Assembly (NCBI RefSeq): GCF_014138285.1
Contig: NZ_JACGXN010000001.1
Span: 1,229,314-1,293,313, forward strand
Source: Phyllobacterium myrsinacearum
GTDB lineage: Bacteria > Pseudomonadota > Alphaproteobacteria > Rhizobiales > Rhizobiaceae
Reading direction: 5' to 3'
DNA length: 64,000 nucleotides
Of this stretch, positions 35,318-43,599 are shown one piece after another; position 1 is the first letter of the stretch; the number at the start of each line of letters is the position of its first letter. A program made the position numbers and the translations under genes. The notes below the pieces were generated by a model. That model did not search any database, was not told the DNA's origin, and saw only the letters and a list, made by a program, of their open reading frames with translations.

Positions 35318-36462
35318 TATTGACCTCCCTCGGCAGCGACGGCCGGCGTGGGCTGGCTCTTCACCCGGGCCACGCGCTGCAAAATACGCAACAGGGTTGG
35401 GCGGAACATATGCTCCAAAGCCCCGGCGAAAAGAATCACCAATCCCTGAATGATGACAATCATGTCGCGGGAAATATTAGGCATATCGAAAGCGATTTCA
35501 GCGCCGCCCTGATAGAGCATGCCGAAAAGGATCGCCGCGAGAACAATGCCAGCCGGATGCGAGCGCCCCATCAGCGCCACCGCGATACCGACAAACCCTG
35601 CACCGGCAACGAAATCAAGCTGCACACGGTGCTGCGCACCCATGATCGGATTGAGCGCCATCATGCCCGCCAGCGCACCTGAAATCATCATGGTGATGAC
35701 GATAATCCTGACCTCGCTGATCCCGGCATAACGCGCTGCCTTGGGGCTGTATCCCATGGTGCGGATTTCATAACCAAGCTTGGTGCGCCAGATGAGCACC
35801 CACACGAGGAAAGCCGCGACAAGCGCCAACAGGAAACTGATGTTGAGCGGGGCAGAGCGCATGTTCAGCCCTATCAGGCCAAGCAGCCAGCCGAGACCCG
35901 GCAATTGCCCGCCATCGCCGAAGACACGGGTTTCGGGCGCCTGTGTCCCGGATGCCTTGAGATAGCCCACCAGCAGGTAAACCATGATGCTGGCGGCAAT
36001 GAAATTGAACATGATCGTGGTGATGACCACATGCGAGCCGCGCTTGGCTTGCAACCATGCCGGAATGAGGGCCCAGAGTGCACCAACCAGACCCGATGCT
36101 ATAATGGCCAGCGGGAATGTTATCCACCAGGGCAGAACGTTGCCCAAGCCAAGGCCAACCACCGCGACACCCAGGCCGCCAATATAGGCTTGCCCCTCAC
36201 CGCCAATGTTGAACAAACCGCAATGGAAGGCCACGGCAACGCAAAGACCGGTAAAAATGAAGTTGGTGGCATAGTAAAGCGTATAGCCAACGCCGTCGCC
36301 GGAGCCAAAAGCACCCTTGACCATCAGCACGGCGGCATCGATCGGGCTTTCACCGACCAGAAGAACAACGAGACCTGCAACGAAAAATGCAACAATCAGA
36401 TTGATCAGCGGCAACAGGCCGTAATCAGCCCAGGCAGGCAGTTTGGCAAAAGGCTGGCTCAT
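35317..36462 (-). CDS. Nucleoside ABC transporter permease (NupP/YufP type)
   Basis: A 381-residue permease of the BPD_transp_2 family with about nine membrane segments. AVAFHCGLFNIGGEGQAYIGGLG is the conserved block, and GYSPKAARYAGISE is the coupling-helix region. It overlaps the isochorismatase-like gene upstream by four bases and the second permease by one. Context indicates a nucleoside importer. Confidence 0.9.
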   Translation of the reverse strand: MSQPFAKLPAWADYGLLPLINLIVAFFVAGLVVLLVGESPIDAAVLMVKGAFGSGDGVGYTLYYATNFIFTGLCVAVAFHCGLFNIGGEGQAYIGGLGVAVVGLGLGNVLPWWITFPLAIIASGLVGALWALIPAWLQAKRGSHVVITTIMFNFIAASIMVYLLVGYLKASGTQAPETRVFGDGGQLPGLGWLLGLIGLNMRSAPLNISFLLALVAAFLVWVLIWRTKLGYEIRTMGYSPKAARYAGISEVRIIVITMMISGALAGMMALNPIMGAQHRVQLDFVAGAGFVGIAVALMGRSHPAGIVLAAILFGMLYQGGAEIAFDMPNISRDMIVIIQGLVILFAGALEHMFRPTLLRILQRVARVKSQPTPAVAAEGGQ

Positions 36463-37013
36463 GGCAGGGCCTCAATGATGGCATCAGAAGTGGAGATTTT
36501 GGCATATTCGCCATCAAGAACGGAAAGAGTCAGGGCGTGAACATCTTCGGCAGCCCAGCTCTTGCCGCGGTGATCCCTGCGGTCGATACTGGCCACGGCA
36601 TCTTCGGGGACAATGACTTCAAATCCGAGATTGGCCGCCATGCGAACGGTGGCGTCCACGGAGTTTTCAAGGAGAACGCCCGTGACAACAAGACTGTGCA
36701 CCTGCAGCTCGTCCAGCACATCCATGAGATCCGTGCCGATGAAAGCATTATTGGTACGCTTGTCGACAACCGGCTCTCCGACCTGCGGAGCTACTTCGGG
36801 TTTGAAGTCATTGCCGGGCGTGCCCGGGCGATAGGGCGATTCCGGATCGGTGGAATCATGTTTGATGTGGATGACAGGCAGGCGACGCTCGCGCCAGGCG
36901 CCGAGCAGGCGGGCAATATGCTGCTCCGCATCCGGCTGACCGCGGCGGCCCCATTTGGCGTCATCAATGGCATTCTGCACATCGATAACAAGAAGTGCCT
37001 GGGTAGCAGTCAT
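36459..37013 (-). CDS. Isochorismatase-fold hydrolase lacking the catalytic Cys
   Basis: A 184-residue protein of the isochorismatase/nicotinamidase fold. The catalytic Asp is in LLVIDVQNAI (Asp10) and the Lys in VDKRTNNAFIGT. The region that normally carries the nucleophilic Cys (GVxTxxCVxxTxR) reads TGVLLENSVDATVRMAA, with Ser in its place. Amidase activity by the usual mechanism is therefore doubtful; a Cys-independent reaction like that of true isochorismatases, or binding only, is possible. It overlaps both flanking importer genes by four bases, so it is a coupled member of the nucleoside operon. Confidence 0.85.
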   Translation of the reverse strand: MTATQALLVIDVQNAIDDAKWGRRGQPDAEQHIARLLGAWRERRLPVIHIKHDSTDPESPYRPGTPGNDFKPEVAPQVGEPVVDKRTNNAFIGTDLMDVLDELQVHSLVVTGVLLENSVDATVRMAANLGFEVIVPEDAVASIDRRDHRGKSWAAEDVHALTLSVLDGEYAKISTSDAIIEALP

Positions 37014-38542
37014 TCGGCAGCCTCCAGCTGTTCCACGCCGGCCATCAGGAGACCCAGTTCACCCTCGCTGGCATCGGAATCGCGCTCGCCAACGATGCGG
37101 CCGGCGAACATCACCAGAATGCGGTCAGACAAGGAGCGGATTTCATCCAGCTCAACCGAAACGAGAAGGACCGCCTTGCCCGCATCACGCATTTCGATGA
37201 TCCGCTTGTGAATAAACTCAATAGCACCCACGTCGACACCGCGCGTCGGCTGGCCGATGATCAGCACGCCCGGATCACGCTCGATCTCCCGCGCCAGAAC
37301 AATCTTCTGCTGATTGCCGCCGGAAAAATTCGCTGTCTTCAGCCGTGGATCACTGGGACGGATATCGTATTTCTCGATTTTCTTGCGGGCATCAGCCTTG
37401 ATGGCCTCAATATCGAGGAACGGCCCGTTCAGATAAAGCGGATCGTCATGATAGCCGAGGATCGAATTCTCGTATTCCTCGAAGGCCAGAACCAGTCCCA
37501 TATGATGCCGATCCTCAGGCACATGGGCGAGGCCGCGATCCCGCAGTTCGCCCGGGTCAGCCGCGCCTGTTATATCGATGACCTGACCATCCAGAAGTAC
37601 CCGGCCTGACACCGCCGTGCGAATGCCTGCGACCGTCTCGATAAGCTGCGACTGGCCGTTGCCGGCCACCCCAGCGATACCGACGATCTCACCAGCGCGA
37701 ACGGTGAACGATGCATTGTCGACCATGACCACACCACGGCTGTCGCGCACGGTAAGATTTTCCACCGACAGCTTGATTTCACCCGGCTTGGCCTCGCCTT
37801 TCTGCACACGCAGGAGAACCCTGCGTCCAACCATCAGCTCGGCCAGTTCCTCAACCGTTGTCTCCGCCGTCTTGCGCGTCGCCACGACAGAGCCCTGGCG
37901 CATGACCGAAACATTGTCCGTCACCGCCATGATCTCGCGCAGTTTATGCGTAATGAGGACAATGGTTTTGCCCTGTGCCTTCAACTGCTCCAGAATCCGG
38001 AAGAGATGATCGGCTTCGGCCGGTGTCAATACACCGGTGGGCTCATCGAGCACGAGGATTTCCGCACCGCGATACAGGGCCTTGAGGATTTCAACACGCT
38101 GCTGCAAACCAACCGGCAGTTCTTCAATCAGCGCATCCGGATCCACATCCAACTGGTATTCCTGTTCCAGCCGTTTCAGTTCGGCGCGAGCCTTGGCAAT
38201 GCCGCGCTTCAGGAGCGGTGCGCCCTCGACGCCGAGCATGACATTTTCAAGCACGGTGAAATTTTCGACCAGCATGAAGTGCTGATGCACCATGCCGATG
38301 CCGAGCGCGATGGCAGCATTGGGATCGCTGATCCTGACCGGTGCGGCGTTGATACGGATTTCGCCATTATCGGCCTGATAGAAGCCGTAGAGGATCGACA
38401 TGAGCGTCGATTTACCGGCACCATTCTCGCCGATAATGCCGTGAATGGTACCTTTTTCAACGCGCAGATGAATATCGCGATTGGCATGAACGACACCAAA
38501 ACGCTTATCAATTCCCACAAGTTCAATCGCCGGTTCTGCCAT
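37010..38542 (-). CDS. Nucleoside ABC transporter ATP-binding protein (tandem ABC, NupO/YufO type)
   Basis: 510 residues with two ABC domains, as in sugar and nucleoside importers. Domain 1 has Walker A GENGAGKST near 40 and Walker B ILVLDEPTGVLTP. Domain 2 has a degenerate Walker A (GVAGNGQSQ), signature FSGGNQQKIVLARE and VLIIGQPTRGVDVG. This asymmetry is usual for the family. It is the first gene of the minus-strand nucleoside operon; about 200 bases separate it from the divergent Fe-dependent dehydrogenase gene. Confidence 0.93.
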   Translation of the reverse strand: MAEPAIELVGIDKRFGVVHANRDIHLRVEKGTIHGIIGENGAGKSTLMSILYGFYQADNGEIRINAAPVRISDPNAAIALGIGMVHQHFMLVENFTVLENVMLGVEGAPLLKRGIAKARAELKRLEQEYQLDVDPDALIEELPVGLQQRVEILKALYRGAEILVLDEPTGVLTPAEADHLFRILEQLKAQGKTIVLITHKLREIMAVTDNVSVMRQGSVVATRKTAETTVEELAELMVGRRVLLRVQKGEAKPGEIKLSVENLTVRDSRGVVMVDNASFTVRAGEIVGIAGVAGNGQSQLIETVAGIRTAVSGRVLLDGQVIDITGAADPGELRDRGLAHVPEDRHHMGLVLAFEEYENSILGYHDDPLYLNGPFLDIEAIKADARKKIEKYDIRPSDPRLKTANFSGGNQQKIVLAREIERDPGVLIIGQPTRGVDVGAIEFIHKRIIEMRDAGKAVLLVSVELDEIRSLSDRILVMFAGRIVGERDSDASEGELGLLMAGVEQLEAAE

Positions 38543-38592
38543 GTCCCCATCCGCTGTTGATCAGCTTTTTTGTTGTTCCGAACTTTTGACCC

Positions 38593-38646
38593 TAGAGCAA
38601 AGAAAAATCAAATGGAACCGGTTCTGTGAGGATCTCCAGCGCTCTA
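38593..38646. repeat. Short palindromic intergenic element
   Basis: The stretch is bounded by TAGAGC and AGCGCTCTA and contains the 10-base palindrome GAACCGGTTC at 38615-38624. It resembles the degenerate TAGAGC-bounded elements scattered in rhizobial genomes, but there is no second copy in this window, so it could equally be a regulatory site for the nucleoside operon. Confidence 0.3.
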
Positions 38647-38741
38647 TCACCGGATTTTTTTACTTTTTAGTCAAGAATTGCACGTTTGCCAGACAATTGC
38701 TGCTCTCGACAAACCCGCATGTGCTCTGGCAATCTTCCGGG

Positions 38742-39926
38742 ATGACCAGCGAGATCACTTCCTTTGCCTTTCACACCACGCCACGCATCGTTTTTGCTGC
38801 GGGCGCCAGTGCTGACGTTGCCTCCCACCTGCGCATACAACCCAAGGACCGCCTGCTTATCGTTACCGATGCCACCATTCTCGCTCTTGGACTGGCGCAA
38901 CCTGCCATAGCCAGCCTGCAGGCCGCCGGGGCGGACATAACCGTGTTCGGTGAAGTGGAAGCAGATCCATCGCTGAGGACATTGTTAAGCGCTGTTGAAA
39001 TGGCGCGGGAGAACGATGTGAACCATGTCCTTGGATTTGGCGGCGGTTCGTCGCTTGACGTGGCCAAGCTTGTTGCATTGCTCGCGGGCTCGAACGAAAA
39101 TCTCGACGAAGCCTGGGGGGTGGGAAACGCAAAAGGGCCGCGCCTGAAACTGACACTGATCCCGACCACTGCGGGAACCGGTTCCGAGGTGACGCCGGTC
39201 TCCATCATTACAGTCGGGGGGCATGAAAAACGCGGTGTTTCTTCCCCGCTGATCCTGCCCGACGTGGCGCTGCTTGATCCGGACCTCACTCTGGGGCTTC
39301 CGCCGCACGTAACGGCCGCAACCGGCATCGATGCGATGGTGCATGCCATCGAGGCCTATGCGTCGAAGAACCCCAACAATAATCCCCTCTCCAGGGCGCT
39401 TGCCGTGGAGGCACTGCGTCTACTTGGCTCGAACATCGAGACTGCGGTTTTCAATGGCCACGACAAGGCAGCGCGTTCAGCGATGCTGCTCGGCTCAATG
39501 CTGGCCGGACAAGCCTTTGCCAACTCCCCCGTCGCGGCCGTACATGCCCTCGCCTATCCCATAGGTGGTACGTTCCACATACCCCACGGTCTGTCCAATG
39601 CCTTGGTTTTGCCCCATGTGCTCCGCTACAACGCCGCTGATTCCGCAAACGGCGCGGCAGCTTTATACGCGACATTGGCTGCACACACCTTTGCCGATAT
39701 GGATGTAACGGGGGGAACGCAACTGATCTGCAATAGCTTTATCGATCGCTTGGCTGGCCTCTCGGCACAACTAGGGCTACAGACGCGATTGCGGGATGTC
39801 GGCATTGGCGAGAGTGACCTGGCCATGATGGCAACCGATGCCATGAAGCAGGGGCGGCTTCTGGTCAACAATCCACGTGAGGTGACTGAGGCCGATGCCT
39901 TGGCGATCTACGGAATGGCCTGGTAA
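38742..39926 (+). CDS. Iron-containing alcohol dehydrogenase
   Basis: A 394-residue group III (Fe-dependent) alcohol dehydrogenase: GFGGGSSLDVAKLVALL binds NAD(P), PTTAGTGSEVTPVSIIT follows, and the metal ligands are in DAMVHAIEAY, AVHALAYPIGGTFHIPHG and the Asp before. It oxidises an alcohol or reduces an aldehyde; the substrate is not identifiable. The start at 38742 was chosen because the family begins there; the frame extends into the intergenic region. The gene is divergent from the nucleoside operon and 11 bases before slyX. Confidence 0.9.
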   Translation: MTSEITSFAFHTTPRIVFAAGASADVASHLRIQPKDRLLIVTDATILALGLAQPAIASLQAAGADITVFGEVEADPSLRTLLSAVEMARENDVNHVLGFGGGSSLDVAKLVALLAGSNENLDEAWGVGNAKGPRLKLTLIPTTAGTGSEVTPVSIITVGGHEKRGVSSPLILPDVALLDPDLTLGLPPHVTAATGIDAMVHAIEAYASKNPNNNPLSRALAVEALRLLGSNIETAVFNGHDKAARSAMLLGSMLAGQAFANSPVAAVHALAYPIGGTFHIPHGLSNALVLPHVLRYNAADSANGAAALYATLAAHTFADMDVTGGTQLICNSFIDRLAGLSAQLGLQTRLRDVGIGESDLAMMATDAMKQGRLLVNNPREVTEADALAIYGMAW

Positions 39927-39937
39927 CGGAGACGAAA

Positions 39938-40147
39938 ATGAGCGCTGATATGGATCGCGTCACCAAGCTGGAAATTCTTGTGACGGAGCAGGAAAAGACC
40001 ATAGAGGAGCTGTCCTCTCAAATCGCAGAGCAATGGAAGGTGATCGAGGGTATGCGCCGCAAGCTGGATGCATTGACCGACCGCTTTCTTGTCCTGGAAG
40101 AACAAACCACCCCGGACATTCCGGTGACCAAACCACCACACTGGTAG
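39938..40147 (+). CDS. slyX: SlyX family protein
   Basis: A 69-residue coiled-coil protein: heptads run through TKLEILVTEQEKTIEELSSQ, and the C-terminus ends PPHW, the family hallmark. The function is unknown; the name comes from an E. coli gene next to slyD. It sits between the dehydrogenase and a GNAT gene, with four bases to the latter, so these three are probably co-transcribed. Confidence 0.9.
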   Translation: MSADMDRVTKLEILVTEQEKTIEELSSQIAEQWKVIEGMRRKLDALTDRFLVLEEQTTPDIPVTKPPHW

Positions 40148-40151
40148 GCTG

Positions 40152-40607
40152 ATGATTACTGTCGAACCTCTGGAAAATCGTCCTGAACTGGTCCCGGTCT
40201 GTGCCCGCTGGAATTTTCACGAATGGGGACAGCAAGCCGGGCGGACAATGCAGGAGACCGTGGACGCCTTCATGGCGTTCCTCGAACCGGACAGCAGGCA
40301 AAAAGCGTTCGTTGCCCTGCATGCCGGTATTCCGTCAGGCCTTGTGCTGTTGATCGACAATGATCTTGAGAGCCATACCCATCTGGTACCCTGGCTCGCC
40401 AGTTTGTATGTCGCCCCGCCTTTCCGTAGCAAAGGCATTGGCAAGCAGCTGATTTCGGCAGCGGAAAATGCCGCCCGCGAGCTAGGCCATCCAGAGCTTT
40501 ATCTCTACACGGACAAGCCGGACTACTACCACGCTGTAGGCTGGCAGGATCGCGAAGAACTGTCCGGTGAGAACGCTGGGATGACTATTCTCAACCGCAG
40601 CCTTTGA
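40152..40607 (+). CDS. GNAT N-acetyltransferase
   Basis: A 151-residue GNAT protein. The acetyl-CoA-binding motif is LYVAPPFRSKGIGKQLI (R/KxxGIG), preceded by LVPWLAS and followed by LYLYTDKPDYYHAVGW, typical of single-domain small-molecule acetyltransferases. It is last in the plus-strand unit and converges on a LysE-type gene with no gap. No target can be named. Confidence 0.87.
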   Translation: MITVEPLENRPELVPVCARWNFHEWGQQAGRTMQETVDAFMAFLEPDSRQKAFVALHAGIPSGLVLLIDNDLESHTHLVPWLASLYVAPPFRSKGIGKQLISAAENAARELGHPELYLYTDKPDYYHAVGWQDREELSGENAGMTILNRSL

Positions 40608-41243
40608 TCAGATCCTGTGCGTCTTGAACGCTTCCAAGATCAGCTTTACGCCCAACGCGCCCATAACCGCCCCGGCACCCCGATCGATCCATGCCTTGAA
40701 ACCGGCATAGGTTGCGCGGGCACGGGCCGTTGAGAACATGGTTGCGACAAACGTGTACCAGCCCGCTTCAATGATGAAGACCATAGGCGGCAGTGCAAGC
40801 AACAACCAGAGTGGCGGATTGGCTGGCAGGAGCGCGGCGAAGAGGCTGGCATAGACAATCGCGGTCTTGGGGTTGCTCAGCTGGGTGATCAGCGCAAAGG
40901 AAAACGAGCGGGCCAGCGACATATGCCCGCCAGTTCCCTGCAGAACCAACGGCTCGGATGCGCTGTTCCAGATGCGGATGGCAACATAAACGAGATAGGC
41001 GCCGCCAGCCACCTTCAAGATCAGGTAGAGCCATTCGACCTGCATCAAAAGGGCAGTCAGCCCCAGAACCGCGAGGCAGCAAAAGATCGTACCGCCTATG
41101 CCCATACCCAACGCGGCCGCTACACCGTGCAACCGCGGCGCAGTGATGGCGATACGGGAAACCAGAACGAAGCTCGGGCCGGGGCTCATGGCTCCCAGCA
41201 GGAGAACTCCAAGAATACTGAAGAAAACGGCGATTGCAGACAT
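40608..41243 (-). CDS. LysE-family exporter
   Basis: 211 residues with about six hydrophobic segments. GAMSPGPSFVLVSRIAITAPRLHG is the LysE/RhtB N-terminal motif; QLSNPKTAIVYASLFAALLP is the second conserved block. It is a paralogue of the exporter at 16902. Start set at the ATG at 41243, which follows GGAGAG; the frame is open to 41381 but without support. The substrate is unknown. Confidence 0.87.
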   Translation of the reverse strand: MSAIAVFFSILGVLLLGAMSPGPSFVLVSRIAITAPRLHGVAAALGMGIGGTIFCCLAVLGLTALLMQVEWLYLILKVAGGAYLVYVAIRIWNSASEPLVLQGTGGHMSLARSFSFALITQLSNPKTAIVYASLFAALLPANPPLWLLLALPPMVFIIEAGWYTFVATMFSTARARATYAGFKAWIDRGAGAVMGALGVKLILEAFKTHRI

Positions 41244-41335
41244 GGGATGCTCTCCACCGCGTGAGCCTGTGACGCGGAGCGGCATATTCTCATGTTTTCC
41301 GGATAAAACAAACAGCCGCGACGGCTCAAAAACGA

Positions 41336-41360
41336 AGCCGCCGGCTTGTAACCGGCGGCT
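41336..41360 (-). terminator. Intrinsic terminator after the BmpA-type gene
   Basis: AGCCGCCGG and CCGGCGGCT form a 9-base G/C stem with a 7-base loop; on the minus strand it continues TCGTTTTTG. It lies 17 bases beyond the binding-protein stop codon. Confidence 0.85.
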
Positions 41361-41377
41361 CGTTGGATCAACGAAAA

Positions 41378-42376
41378 TCAACCCTTGTAGGGGCAGGCAT
41401 TGTCCGTGTTGTAATTGTGAACCTTGACCTTGCCGGAGATAATGTCAGCTTTTGCGGCTTCCACTGCCTTTTTGACATCGTCGGTCAGCAATTTGGCGTT
41501 GTTCTCGTCGGCGGCATAATCGACGCCGCCTTCCTTGACGCCGAGAACATTCATACCAGCGGTGAACTTGCCGTCCGCACCGTCCTTGAAAGCATTGTAA
41601 GTGGCAACGTCCACACGTTTCATCATGGAGGTCAGCACCTTGCCCGGATGCAGGCCGTTCTGGTTGGAGTCAACACCAATGCTGAGTTTGTTTGCATCGG
41701 CTGCAGCCTGCAATACACCAATACCGGTGCCGCCGGCTGCCGCGAAGATCACATCCGAGCCCTGATCCATCTGCGACTTGGCAATCTCGCCACCCTTCGC
41801 AGGATCATTCCAGGCGGCAGGGGTGTCACCGGTCATGTTCTGGATAACCTTGGCATCCGGATTGGTTGCCTTGACACCGCCGACATAGCCACAGGCAAAA
41901 TTACGGATCAAAGGAACATCCATCCCGCCAACGAAACTCACAGTGCCTGTCTTCGATGATTTGGCAGCAATGACGCCAACGAGATAGGAGCCTTCATTGT
42001 CGTTGAAAACAACGGACCGTACATTTGGCTTGTCTACAACGGCGTCAATGATAACGAACTTCGTATCCGGAAATTCCGTCGATACTTTTTCAATGGCTGC
42101 AGCGGCCGAGAAGCCGGCAATCACGATCGGCGAGTTGCCATCGGAAGCGAACTTGCGCAGGGCCTGTTCGCGCTGGGCTTCATTCTGGATTTCGAACTCG
42201 CGAAACTTCACACCGGTTTCCTTGGTGTATTTTTCCGCGCCGTTGAATGCCGCCTCATTAAAGGATTTGTCGAATTTACCGCCAAGATCAAAGATCAAGG
42301 CAGGTTTGTTGTCCGCAGCATAGGCCGAAACGGACATGGCTGTAGCAGCCAGCAGACCAAGAACAATACGCTTCAT
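41378..42376 (-). CDS. BmpA/BMP-family nucleoside-binding lipoprotein-like ABC receptor
   Basis: A 332-residue periplasmic binding protein. The signal peptide MKRIVLGLLAATAMSVSAYA has no lipobox Cys, so it is likely free in the periplasm. The mature part shows PnrA/Med/BMP features: LIFDLGGKFDKSFNEAAFNGAEK, VGGMDVPLIRNFACGYVGG and IFAAAGGTGIGVLQAA. It is the natural receptor for the importer encoded at 34346-38542, about 3 kb away on the same strand, and has its own terminator. Confidence 0.9.
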   Translation of the reverse strand: MKRIVLGLLAATAMSVSAYAADNKPALIFDLGGKFDKSFNEAAFNGAEKYTKETGVKFREFEIQNEAQREQALRKFASDGNSPIVIAGFSAAAAIEKVSTEFPDTKFVIIDAVVDKPNVRSVVFNDNEGSYLVGVIAAKSSKTGTVSFVGGMDVPLIRNFACGYVGGVKATNPDAKVIQNMTGDTPAAWNDPAKGGEIAKSQMDQGSDVIFAAAGGTGIGVLQAAADANKLSIGVDSNQNGLHPGKVLTSMMKRVDVATYNAFKDGADGKFTAGMNVLGVKEGGVDYAADENNAKLLTDDVKKAVEAAKADIISGKVKVHNYNTDNACPYKG

Positions 42377-42488
42377 TTGATACCAACCCTCTGGATTTTG
42401 TTAGCAGGACCAGCATTCTGCTGGTTCCGGAATTCGTTGCGGCCCATCCCGTCACGGCCGCCCCGGGAACAATCTTGCACGGCTCCGG

Positions 42489-42511
42489 GCAAAATTCACG
42501 CGGAATTTTGC
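42489..42511. promoter_or_regulatory. Inverted repeat upstream of the BmpA-type gene
   Basis: GCAAAATTC-ACGCG-GAATTTTGC is a perfect 9-base inverted repeat about 113 bases upstream of the binding-protein start. A half copy (GAATTTTGCC) recurs near 42560. It could be an operator or a hairpin ending the gene at 42658; there is no T-run. Confidence 0.4.
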
Positions 42512-42657
42512 CTCCCGGTCAAATATTGCGGAATAGCTCAATTCAAACAGTGCTTTAGAAGAATTTTGCCTGTGGAACGGAGCAGGGGAAACCCGTATCG
42601 CGCAGACCGTGATATCCTTCGGGATTCCCCGTCATGTGCACCTGTGACCGGCAAATC

Positions 42658-43002
42658 TCAACGGGCCGCGAACCGCCCTACCCGACTCTCGCGCCGGTAT
42701 CCCAGTGCGTACAACAGGAAGGCCAGAATGGCGAAAATAACGAAAGTGGGTGCTTCAAGCACCCAAAGCATCATGGGGTCCCATAGGACAGGATAAAAAT
42801 GAGCCTTGAAGTAGGCCTCGACAAGGCTGAGCGAGGACGCGGACAAGGATTGCCAGCTCTCCTGCAGGGACGTGGTGACCAAATGCGACGCTCCCACTGA
42901 TCGGGCCGCATCAAGAACAGCGGCGATAATTGCCATAGCAAGGGCAATATAGGCGAGAAGCCTCAAAACGGGTCGGATCACATCACTCTCCAAAGTCATC
43001 AT
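42658..43002 (-). CDS. Small membrane protein of unknown function
   Basis: 114 residues with two clear hydrophobic segments, LLAYIALAMAIIAAVLDAA near the N-terminus and LWVLEAPTFVIFAILAFLLYALG near the C-terminus, joined by a polar stretch of about 45 residues with a Ser-rich middle. The C-terminus is Arg-rich, suggesting a cytoplasmic end. I do not recognise the family, though similar proteins appear common in Rhizobiales. The ATG at 43002 (tandem with 42999) has GGAG about nine bases upstream. Confidence 0.6.
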   Translation of the reverse strand: MMTLESDVIRPVLRLLAYIALAMAIIAAVLDAARSVGASHLVTTSLQESWQSLSASSLSLVEAYFKAHFYPVLWDPMMLWVLEAPTFVIFAILAFLLYALGYRRESRVGRFAAR

Positions 43003-43353
43003 TCCGCGCTGCTCCGGCAACGCAAAAATCACATTCTAGCGCGGAACACTGTCCGGTTGAATGCGGATTTGTCTGTATTTTGATGCCGGACTATGAAATT
43101 TCACTGAAAATTCCCAGCAATTTCAGGGGCAAATGCATGAAATTGCATCAAAGCACAATTATGTTGAAATAGGTGTTGAACAAGAGCCTGTTCTGACTAT
43201 AGTGCGCGCCGCACGGGGTCGTTGTTGGCTAACCATCTTCAAGTGACTCGCGCGAATTCCAAAGACAGAGTGACCGATGGTTGACGGTGCTCCTGAGCCG
43301 GGTTTTCCGGCTGAGAATGACCAACCCGACCGGCCCCATGCCGGACGATCTGC
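43003..43353. other. Intergenic region before tRNA-Ser
   Basis: About 350 bases with no supported gene. The first half is A/T-rich with repeated AAATTTCA/AATTGCAT-like words. The only clear signal is the promoter-like pair at 43176-43203. The second half is a G/C-rich leader with a GAGCCGGGTTTTCCGGCTGAG hairpin-like stretch. Confidence 0.5.
43176..43203 (+). promoter_or_regulatory. Candidate sigma-70 promoter for tRNA-Ser
   Basis: TTGAAC at 43176-43181 and TATAGT at 43198-43203 are separated by 16 bases. Transcription would start near 43210, about 140 bases before the mature tRNA, which implies a long 5' leader removed by RNase P. Confidence 0.4.
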
Positions 43354-43444
43354 GGAGAGGTGGCCGAGTGGTTGAAGGCGCACGCCTGGAAAGTGTGTTT
43401 ACGTCAAAAGCGTAACGCGGGTTCGAATCCCGCTCTCTCCGCCA
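43354..43444 (+). tRNA. tRNA-Ser (anticodon GGA)
   Basis: The acceptor GGAGAGG pairs with TCTCTCC, followed by the discriminator G and an encoded CCA at 43442-43444. The anticodon arm CACGC-CTGGAAA-GTGTG gives anticodon GGA, reading UCC and UCU. A long variable arm (TTTACG/CGTAA) and the T arm GCGGG-TTCGAAT-CCCGC are typical for class II serine tRNAs. Confidence 0.95.
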
Positions 43445-43550
43445 GTCACACCAAATTTCCCATTAGAATTATGCAAGGCTCCGTGAATATGGCAAACACT
43501 GTTTGCCTGTGCGTTAACGGCCGCCATCATCCACATGGCACTCCCGCAAA

Positions 43551-43585
43551 CTGATACCGGAGCGTTTGAAACGCCCCGGTATCAG
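43551..43585. terminator. Strong hairpin after the hydrolase gene
   Basis: CTGATACCGG pairs with CCGGTATCAG and inside it GCGTTT pairs with AAACGC around a single G, with one mismatch between the two stems. It lies 15 bases beyond the stop of the minus-strand hydrolase. The following T-run is weak (TTTG). Confidence 0.6.
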
Positions 43586-43599
43586 GTGAAAGCGTGTGT

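Noticed and set aside
41378-42376. Lipoprotein call for the BmpA-like receptor
   Set aside because: The signal peptide ends AYA-AD and has no lipobox Cys, unlike spirochaete and Bacillus relatives.
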